A DNA stretch of 10,995 nt, taken from assembly GCA_041653015.1 (NCBI GenBank), contig JBAZGG010000021.1, positions 1-10,995 of the forward strand. The letters run 5' to 3'. The notes under the pieces were generated by a model. That model saw nothing but the letters and a program-made list of their open reading frames with translations, was not told where the DNA came from and searched no databases. Made by a program: the position numbers and the translations under genes. This DNA is from JBAZGG01 sp041653015 (GTDB lineage: Bacteria > Bacillota_I > Bacilli_A > RFN20 > CAG-826). This document shows, piece by piece, positions 5,231-10,995 of this stretch. The number at the start of each line of letters is the position of its first letter. The stretch's first letter is position 1.

Positions 5231-7939
5231 ATGTTTGCTCATCTTAAACTAACATTTCAAAAACGTTTCCCGAAAGCGAACAAAGAATCGCTGAAGAGAT
5301 TTCTCTTTTCATCGGTGATACCGACGATCATCGCCATTATCATCCTGTGCACTAGCGGTTATGCTTATTCGACTAAACTAGGTCGCAGTGATACGGCGCT
5401 CGCCATCTCGCTATTATGCTTGCTCCTATTCCTCATCGTTTTAATGGTGGCGACCACAAGAGTTAATACTATAGAAAAACTGAGGCACCCTTTCAAAAAT
5501 TTGAAACAATTGCTTTCCGTCACCTTGATCATCTGCGTATTGTTTTTAGTATCTTTTGCCGTTTTAACCATCGTCAATCTTCCCAACAATGATATCTCGA
5601 CGATACTTCACTATTTCATTCTGATCATCATTGGTCTCTGCTTCTGCAAAGTTATCCCATTTAAAACTTTTGCGAAGTATTTTTCGAACGCTCTGATCAT
5701 CTTATCGATCATCTCGTTAGTTCTGTTCGCCTCCTTTTTGGTCTCTGGCAATTATTTTGCGACGGATTCTTTTTACAATAGCAGTGGAACGACATATTAT
5801 TCTTTCTTTGGCGTTTTCTTTACATTGAACCACGCTTTATATCGAAATTCCGGTCCTTTTTGGGAACCGGGTCTCTTCTCGACATTTTTGGTCCTCGGTT
5901 TGCTGTTTGAAATTCTTTTTAAAGAAAAATTAAATAAGATTAGAATTATTATTTTGGCTCTCACCATCATCACGACTTTTTCTACGGCTGGAATGCTTTT
6001 AGCATTGCTGATGATCCCGTTAGCCTTCGCTGTCAAAAAGAAAAAGAAAGCTTTTTGGATCTCTTTATCGATCACCGCTGTTCTTTTGGGTATAATCATC
6101 TTCTTGTCTCTTTCACCGATCGAGATACCATTCATCAGTGATGTTCTCCTGAAGTTTAATATCACCAACGGATCGTTCATGACGAGAATTCAGTCCATCA
6201 TCTACGATTTCCAATTCTTTAGTCAATCGTATTCATTGGGATATGGGCCTAATCGATTCGATGAATTATATCTCGAGGCTATCAAAGATAATATTTACTG
6301 CAATTCGCAGACATCGACAGTTGGATGGCTATGTGGCGCTTTTGGTTTTGCTGGCTATTTCATCCTGCTCGAGTTCTTCATCTTCATGTTTTTAATCATC
6401 AAATCGAAACGAGGTATCATCCCTGCCATCTTTGTCTCTCTCGTCGCTTTCTTAATCATGAATAAAGAGCCGCAATACTCATTCTCCATCTTTTGGATAT
6501 TCATGTTCTATCCATTCTTTGAAGGTTCACGAGCCTCGAAAAAAGGTTTCACTCTGTGGGATAAATATAAAGCCGCGAGCGACAACAGCAAAAAGACTGT
6601 CACCAATTTGACTGGATCGATCCTCATCAAAGGTTTAGCTCTATTCGTCGGACTATTTACTTTTCCGCTTTATATCACCTTCTTTTCTAATGATGCCATT
6701 CTCGGTGTTTGGTCCACACTGCTATCCATTTTGTCATGGGTTTTGATGTTCGATATCGGCATCGGCAATGGATTGAAAAACAAAGTCATTGAATGCATCG
6801 CTAAAAAAGATGAAGTCATGATGAAGAAGTATATTTCGAGCGCCTATTTTACGAATTTGCTCATCTCAGCTGGCTTATTAGTGGTGGGCCTCATCGTCAT
6901 CTTTAATCTCGATTTCAACGCCCTATTAAACATCTCCACTGAGACGATATCGCTAATCAATCTTCAAATCGCTTTTGCGATAGCCTTCTTTTCCATCTGC
7001 CTTGAATTCTTCTTGAAATTGATACTCAATCTTCTTCAGGCGATGCAGAAACAGCCATTAGCCAGCATCATCTCTCTATGTTCATCAATCCTTTTGCTGC
7101 TATTTACCTTGGTTATAAGATTTGCTAGTGCAACGGATGCTCTCATCGCTATTTCCATCTTCTACATCTTCTCCGTCAACGTTCCTCTATTGATCGTGAG
7201 CATCGTTCTTTTCGCCACCAAGTTCAAGACGGTTCGTCCAAACTTTAAATTTCTTGATAAGGGTGCCGCAAAGACGGTCATGAGTTTAGGCGGATTCTTC
7301 TTCGTCATCCAACTATGTCTTCTATTCATCAATTCGACAAACCAAGTATTGATCTCTAATGCTTTTGGTGCAGAAGTGGTCGTCGATTATCAGAGGTATT
7401 ACAAGATATTCGCCGCGGTCACAACAATTTCATCAGCGATTTCTATGCCTGTTTGGGCCTTGACGGTTAAAGCCTATACGGAGAAGGACAAAGCGTGGCT
7501 CATCAAAATACAGAAATTGCTGCTCGCTCTCACGATTGTTTTTGCTGTGGGCATCGTCATTGTCACCCTCGGTTTACAAGTCGTCTTTAACCTGTGGTTG
7601 GGCTCTAATAGTGTGACGGTCAATTACTTTACCGCGGCGATGTTCGCCCTTTGGGCGTTATCGACGACGATCTCGTATTTCGCCGCAGGGATATCCAATG
7701 GTTTGAAAGTGCTGCTGCCGCAGCTGATATGCTTCCTGATCTTTGGCGTGCTCAAGATTCCGCTTTTCTATCTGCTCAGATGGTGGATCAATATCGATTG
7801 GTCGTATCTCGTCTTGATCGATGCCATCATTTTGGGAATATCGGGTATAATATTCGCTGTGCTCAACTATATTAAAATCAAAAAGATGCAGGTTGTAAAA
7901 GATATTGAAAAAGCAGAGGTTGATCATGAAAAGATTTGA
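5231..7939 (+). CDS. Wzy-type polymerase/ligase fused to a Wzx-type flippase
   Basis: One 902-residue membrane protein joining two normally separate proteins. Residues 1 to about 430 resemble O-antigen/capsule polymerases and ligases (Wzy/WaaL type): about ten or more helices, the signature RNSGPFWEPG (205-214), TFSTAG (249-254) and GYGPNRF (337-343) in the large outer loop. After a hydrophilic linker (about 431-458, EGSRASKKG onward), residues about 460-885 form a complete flippase of about 12 helices with LGVWSTLLS and FDIGIGNGLKN (491-517), a paired-helix segment near 689-720 and MPVWALTVKAY (739-749). There is no Met codon between residues 425 and 506, so the flippase cannot plausibly be made from an internal ATG; the frame is unbroken. 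The start at 5231 follows AAAGAGGA (5216-5223). Predicted role: translocate and polymerise (or transfer) lipid-linked repeat units. Each half is near normal size for its family. The 3' end overlaps the next gene by 14 bp. Confidence 0.85.
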   Translation: MFAHLKLTFQKRFPKANKESLKRFLFSSVIPTIIAIIILCTSGYAYSTKLGRSDTALAISLLCLLLFLIVLMVATTRVNTIEKLRHPFKNLKQLLSVTLIICVLFLVSFAVLTIVNLPNNDISTILHYFILIIIGLCFCKVIPFKTFAKYFSNALIILSIISLVLFASFLVSGNYFATDSFYNSSGTTYYSFFGVFFTLNHALYRNSGPFWEPGLFSTFLVLGLLFEILFKEKLNKIRIIILALTIITTFSTAGMLLALLMIPLAFAVKKKKKAFWISLSITAVLLGIIIFLSLSPIEIPFISDVLLKFNITNGSFMTRIQSIIYDFQFFSQSYSLGYGPNRFDELYLEAIKDNIYCNSQTSTVGWLCGAFGFAGYFILLEFFIFMFLIIKSKRGIIPAIFVSLVAFLIMNKEPQYSFSIFWIFMFYPFFEGSRASKKGFTLWDKYKAASDNSKKTVTNLTGSILIKGLALFVGLFTFPLYITFFSNDAILGVWSTLLSILSWVLMFDIGIGNGLKNKVIECIAKKDEVMMKKYISSAYFTNLLISAGLLVVGLIVIFNLDFNALLNISTETISLINLQIAFAIAFFSICLEFFLKLILNLLQAMQKQPLASIISLCSSILLLLFTLVIRFASATDALIAISIFYIFSVNVPLLIVSIVLFATKFKTVRPNFKFLDKGAAKTVMSLGGFFFVIQLCLLFINSTNQVLISNAFGAEVVVDYQRYYKIFAAVTTISSAISMPVWALTVKAYTEKDKAWLIKIQKLLLALTIVFAVGIVIVTLGLQVVFNLWLGSNSVTVNYFTAAMFALWALSTTISYFAAGISNGLKVLLPQLICFLIFGVLKIPLFYLLRWWINIDWSYLVLIDAIILGISGIIFAVLNYIKIKKMQVVKDIEKAEVDHEKI
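7915..7919 (+). promoter_or_regulatory. Shine-Dalgarno site that fixes the GT-A start
   Basis: AGAGG lies 6 bases before the ATG at 7926, inside the end of the fusion gene. It supports 7926 over an upstream in-frame ATT at 7905, and makes translation of the two genes likely to be coupled. Confidence 0.65.
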
Positions 7940-8936
7940 TATCCCTGTCGTCCTTTTTACTTTTAAGAGAAGCTCCACGGTTCTTCGCATTTTAGATGTC
8001 GTGAGAGAAGTGGCTCCTTCTAAGATATATCTCTTTTCTGATGGTCCAAGAAATGAGGAGGAGAGCAAACTTGTTCTCGAGACGAGAAAGATAATCCTCG
8101 CGGCGATCGATTGGCCTTGCGAAGTCATCAGATGCTTTGAGGATAAGAACACTGGTGTTTTTAACCAGATAGGTCTAGGCGCTCTGCAAGTCTTCAAAAA
8201 AGAAGAGCGAGCAATCTTCTTAGAAGATGATAATTTGCCCACAAAATCATTCTTTGAATATGCCAGATTGATGCTCGAGCGCTACCGCGATGACGATCGA
8301 GTGCTATGGATCTGCGGGACGAGCTATTTTCCGAGTTGCGATTATTTACCGGCAGATTATGTCTTCACCAAACACATGCTTCCGTGCGGCTGGGCTTCAT
8401 GGGCGAATAAATTTAGCAAATATTATCAGACTAGTTTTAAGTTATTGAATGAAAAAGGTGTGAAGAAACAGCTTAAAAAACGCTTTCAATGCAGAGCATT
8501 ATATCGCCAGCAATTAAGAAATTTTAAAACGGAAAAATATCGCGAAGAACACGGCATGCGATTTGCTTCATGGGATTATCATATGGCTTTTAGCATCCGC
8601 TACTTCGATCTATATGGAATCGCTCCGAAATATAATCAGATCACCAATATCGGCGTCGATGATTTTTCAACGCATGGCGGGACGAACTGGAATCATCCCA
8701 ACACCGATAAATTCTGTGGCGTTTCCAGCATCGAATTTACCTTTCCATTACATGACGCCGCAAATGCTGAACTCGACGATCGATTCGAAAAAGACACAGC
8801 GAAGAAGATTCTAGTCCCATTAAAGATCAGGATTATGTTCCCGTTTATCACTCTCTTTAAAAAGGTGTTGGGAATCTATCCGAATGGATCGCTCTCGCAA
8901 GTTTTTAGAAAAAAGAAAGCTGGAGTGAAGAAATGA
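7926..8936 (+). CDS. GT-A fold glycosyltransferase (HlpA-like / GnT-I-like)
   Basis: Predicted to transfer a sugar from a nucleotide-sugar donor to the growing lipid-linked oligosaccharide on the cytoplasmic face. The 336-residue protein begins with an IPVVLFTFKRS strand/loop typical of GT-A nucleotide binding. It has LFSDG (36-40), then the acidic metal-binding site in FLEDDNLP (98-105, in place of DxD), then CGWASW (154-159), SWDYHM (215-220) and NIGVDD followed by TH (241-250). This set is seen in bacterial proteins often labelled HlpA-like or family 2, related to eukaryotic GnT-I. There is no signal peptide or clear membrane helix; the basic C-terminus (KKKAGVKK) could aid membrane contact. 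It overlaps the fusion gene by 14 bp and shares ATGA with the next gene, so it is firmly part of the operon. Donor and linkage cannot be inferred. Confidence 0.82.
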   Translation: MKRFDIPVVLFTFKRSSTVLRILDVVREVAPSKIYLFSDGPRNEEESKLVLETRKIILAAIDWPCEVIRCFEDKNTGVFNQIGLGALQVFKKEERAIFLEDDNLPTKSFFEYARLMLERYRDDDRVLWICGTSYFPSCDYLPADYVFTKHMLPCGWASWANKFSKYYQTSFKLLNEKGVKKQLKKRFQCRALYRQQLRNFKTEKYREEHGMRFASWDYHMAFSIRYFDLYGIAPKYNQITNIGVDDFSTHGGTNWNHPNTDKFCGVSSIEFTFPLHDAANAELDDRFEKDTAKKILVPLKIRIMFPFITLFKKVLGIYPNGSLSQVFRKKKAGVKK

Positions 8937-10027
8937 AACTGCTAAACATCGTTTGTTTTCCTAAGAAAAATGGCAATCCAGCATACTATCGTTTCTGCAT
9001 GTTAACAAAGCTATTCAAAGCCTCTTATGAGCAGGTGGATACCTTGGAATTGTCATCTTATAAAGGCAACTATTTTCTTAAGAAAGCCAAAGAGTATTTC
9101 TGCCACAAAAAAGAGATCATCAATTTTTTGAACAACAAGTCGTACGATGCGATTTTTCTTCACACCTTGGATTCAAAATCGATGAACTATCTAAAAAAGT
9201 ATGCCTCGGCGCATAATATAAAATTGATCTATGATTGCGTGGAATGGGCGAGCGCTAGCGAAAAGAGACTGGGTGTTTTATCGCCTTCTTATGTCTCCAA
9301 TCATCTCCGCAATCAAAGATGGGTGGATAAACGAGTCAATGTCATCTCTATAAGCTCATATCTCCACTCATATTTCACACGCAAAGGCATCAATTCTATC
9401 ATCGTTCCCAATATGATCGATCCGTATGATTTACCTCTTGTTAACAAAACCAATAATGATAGATTGAACATCATCTTTGTCGGCTATCCGCAAAAGAAAG
9501 ATCTATTGTCGAATATGATACACGGATTGCTCCTCTTGAGCGATGAGTATCTGCGCAAAATAATCTTCACCATCATCGGCATCGATTTCGTCCAGATGGT
9601 CAATATGTGCAAGCTATCGAAAAGAGAAGAGGACCGCGTCAGCCAATTCGTTATTCCTTTAGGAATGATAAACCACGACGAGATCGTCAAATACTATTCA
9701 AAAGCTGATTTCTCGTTCTTCATAAGAAATGGAAACAAAAGAGTAGCGAGAGCGGGATTCCCCACTAAATTAGTCGAGAGTTTTGCCCATGCCACTCCAG
9801 TGATATGCAATTTGTCTTCCGATATTGGGCTCTATCTAAAAGATGGTTATAACGGCTTTATCGTCGATGGCTTCGATAGCGAGTCCATCGCTCGTAAAAT
9901 GCATTTGATCATCGATTTAAATCTATCGTATGATGAGATTAAGACGATGTCGGACAACGCTAAAAAAACAGCGGTTGAATCATTTGATTATCATTTATTT
10001 ATTAATCTGCTAAAAACGAAGATTTGA
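8933..10027 (+). CDS. GT-B fold glycosyltransferase, family 4
   Basis: A 364-residue retaining-type glycosyltransferase acting in the cytoplasm on the repeat unit. The N-terminal acceptor domain starts with MKLLNIVCFP and includes a YDAIFLHT strand. The C-terminal donor domain begins near 177 after VPNMIDPYD (158-166), with NIIFVGYPQKKD (179-190) forming the phosphate-binding loop. The diagnostic GFPTKLVESFAHATPVI segment (275-291) carries the conserved Glu282, followed by DGYNGFIVDG (304-313). Length is normal for the family. The start codon overlaps the previous stop as ATGA, with GGAG 7 bases upstream (8922-8925), so translation is coupled. The canonical EX7E first Glu is less obvious here: positions near 274 read AGF rather than E, a common variation in this family. 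Sugar specificity unknown. Confidence 0.85.
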   Translation: MKLLNIVCFPKKNGNPAYYRFCMLTKLFKASYEQVDTLELSSYKGNYFLKKAKEYFCHKKEIINFLNNKSYDAIFLHTLDSKSMNYLKKYASAHNIKLIYDCVEWASASEKRLGVLSPSYVSNHLRNQRWVDKRVNVISISSYLHSYFTRKGINSIIVPNMIDPYDLPLVNKTNNDRLNIIFVGYPQKKDLLSNMIHGLLLLSDEYLRKIIFTIIGIDFVQMVNMCKLSKREEDRVSQFVIPLGMINHDEIVKYYSKADFSFFIRNGNKRVARAGFPTKLVESFAHATPVICNLSSDIGLYLKDGYNGFIVDGFDSESIARKMHLIIDLNLSYDEIKTMSDNAKKTAVESFDYHLFINLLKTKI

Positions 10028-10056
10028 TTTCGATTATCGTTTAGAAAGGAATCTCT

Positions 10057-10713
10057 ATGCTAATTAAAAAAATCGTTAATGGAATGAGGGCGCTGTCGTT
10101 GCGAAGAAGAGCCAAAAAGGCGGTTATTTCACTTGGCTGCATCGTCAATAAAGGCACAGCGGTAGGAGAATATTCCAGCATTTATAAAGGTGGGTATCGC
10201 GATTGTGTAATCGGAAGATATTCATATATTATCGATGGAAATTTTGAGCGCGCAAAGATAGGAAATTTTACTTCTATCGGCAGCGATGTGCAGATTGTTT
10301 TTGCGACTCATCCGACAAATCTCGTTTCGACATATCCAGGATTTTATTCATCGTTGAAATCAAAAAGAATGAGAAGTTTTAATGTCGATGAGAAGATAAA
10401 AGAATTTTTATTGATCGACAATTATTCCGCCATCATCGGCAACGATGTTTGGATCGGCAATAATGTTCTGATTAAAGGTGGAGTTAGAATAGGGGATGGA
10501 GCGATAATCGCCATGGGGGCAGTCGTGAGCAAAGATGTGCCGCCTTATGCGATTGTTGGTGGCGTTCCTGCTCAAGTGATCAAATATCGATTTGAAAAGG
10601 AAATCGTCGACAAATTATTGAAGATACAGTGGTGGAACTGGAGCGATGACGAACTGGTCAAAAACAGTGGCTATTTTGGAAATATTGACGATTTTATTAA
10701 AAAGTTTTCTTAA
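10057..10713 (+). CDS. Left-handed beta-helix acyltransferase (CatB/xenobiotic acetyltransferase-like)
   Basis: A 218-residue hexapeptide-repeat acyltransferase, likely O- or N-acetylating a sugar of the polymer using an acyl-CoA. The first repeats (about 25-80) are irregular. Then comes FATHPTNLV with His85 as probable catalytic base, a loop with FYSS (97-100) typical of the CatB subgroup, and clear hexapeptide turns IIGNDVWIGNNVLIKGG (126-142), RIGDGAIIAMGAVVSKDVP (144-162) and IVGGVPAQVIKYRF (166-179). The C-terminal WWNWSDDEL (192-200) is also typical. It functions as a trimer in known relatives. The ATG has GAAAGGA at 10044-10050, 6 bases upstream, and lies 29 bp after the glycosyltransferase. 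Antibiotic acetylation (the Vat or CatB role) is unlikely given the glycan context. Its stop is 2 bp from that of the convergent gene. Confidence 0.87.
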   Translation: MLIKKIVNGMRALSLRRRAKKAVISLGCIVNKGTAVGEYSSIYKGGYRDCVIGRYSYIIDGNFERAKIGNFTSIGSDVQIVFATHPTNLVSTYPGFYSSLKSKRMRSFNVDEKIKEFLLIDNYSAIIGNDVWIGNNVLIKGGVRIGDGAIIAMGAVVSKDVPPYAIVGGVPAQVIKYRFEKEIVDKLLKIQWWNWSDDELVKNSGYFGNIDDFIKKFS

Positions 10714-10715
10714 TA

Positions 10716-10995
10716 CTAAATCGCTTTATTATTTTTGTGTTTTCTCAAGAACTTTGTGTAGATAAACTCGCGCAGTTTTGTTGGCGTGAGAACGTGAATA
10801 ATAAATCTTTCAATCGCGGCTCCGCAGTAGCGGAATAAAGATATCATCTTATGTCTTCGCAACGATTTTTTAATCGTCATGCACAATTTGAAATACTTGA
10901 GTCCGCCTCGCCTTTTGTATAGTGAGTCGCCGATGCGCAAGTTGAGCAAGGCCTCATCGATATTAGCGCCCTCAAACCCATTGTAAAGTACTCTG
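10716..10995 (-). CDS. C-terminal part of a family 2 glycosyltransferase (runs off the window)
   Basis: Minus-strand frame open from the window edge to a TAG at 10716-10718; 92 complete codons are visible and the 5' part lies beyond 10995. An in-frame TTG at 10949 is not a credible start because the similarity continues upstream of it. The visible part contains NIDEALLNLRIG, then YKRRGGLKYFKL, then a basic helical region and a tail TPTKLREFIYTKFLRKH. This order matches the C-terminal end of Firmicute family 2 (GT-A) glycosyltransferases, after the catalytic core, including the Arg-Arg-Gly-Gly segment. The catalytic DxD region is outside the window, so activity cannot be judged. It is convergent with the acyltransferase gene and so belongs to a second transcription unit, probably of the same glycan locus. 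Confidence 0.75.
   Translation of the reverse strand, partial: RVLYNGFEGANIDEALLNLRIGDSLYKRRGGLKYFKLCMTIKKSLRRHKMISLFRYCGAAIERFIIHVLTPTKLREFIYTKFLRKHKNNKAI

Noticed and set aside
5797..6180. Minus-strand open frame of 127 codons within the polymerase domain
   Set aside because: It is antisense to the conserved polymerase signature region and has a composition typical of shadow translation.
7658..8242. Long minus-strand open frame (194 codons) across the fusion/GT-A boundary
   Set aside because: It is opposite two well-supported genes, shows no recognisable motif and has no start signal; it is a shadow frame.
10695..10715. TATTAA/TTAATA inverted repeat between the convergent genes as a bidirectional terminator
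   Set aside because: Six A-T pairs with a 9-base loop and no T-run on either strand; not convincing as a terminator.
1..10995. CRISPR arrays, tRNA or rRNA genes, insertion sequences, phage or defence genes
   Set aside because: I found no spaced direct repeats, cloverleaf-like sequence, transposase or integrase motifs, or terminal inverted repeats; the window is filled by glycan genes.

Overview
This window is most of a cell-surface polysaccharide (capsule or teichuronic-type glycan) locus from a bacterium, probably a low- to mid-GC Bacillota. Three things support that: TGA ends several genes (so not the Mycoplasma code), purine-rich Shine-Dalgarno sites precede the later genes, and the protein families are typical of Firmicute capsule clusters. 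I cannot place the genus; an uncultured gut Bacilli or Clostridia lineage is a guess.

Left part (1-3915): an AT-rich leader, then three plus-strand genes. They encode a Wzx-type flippase (117-1802), a TupA-like ATP-grasp ligase (1874-2779) and a CapA-type metallophosphatase-fold protein (2800-3915). None has a recognisable Shine-Dalgarno site. Each is preceded by a -10-like box with a short or nearly absent leader, suggesting separate promoters.

Middle and right part (4067-10713): after a 151-bp gap, five tightly packed plus-strand genes look like one operon. In order they encode a membrane protein with FtsX/MacB-permease topology but no ATPase partner and no room for the usual coupling loop (4067-5227), a 902-residue protein joining a Wzy-type polymerase/ligase to a second Wzx-type flippase (5231-7939), a GT-A glycosyltransferase (7926-8936), a GT-B family 4 glycosyltransferase (8933-10027) and a left-handed beta-helix acyltransferase (10057-10713). 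Gaps run from a 14-bp overlap to 29 bp, and the last four genes have good Shine-Dalgarno sites. At the right edge the C-terminal part of a family 2 glycosyltransferase lies on the minus strand, its stop 2 bp from the acyltransferase stop.

Working model (inference): glycosyltransferases build a lipid-linked repeat unit, the acyltransferase acylates it, a flippase moves it across the membrane and the Wzy domain polymerises or transfers it outside. The TupA/CapA pair may add an amino-acid or peptide decoration. No initiating phosphoglycosyltransferase, chain-length regulator/tyrosine kinase or nucleotide-sugar gene is present, so the locus must extend beyond the window or use genes elsewhere. 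The most unusual features are the polymerase-flippase fusion and the orphan FtsX-like protein.
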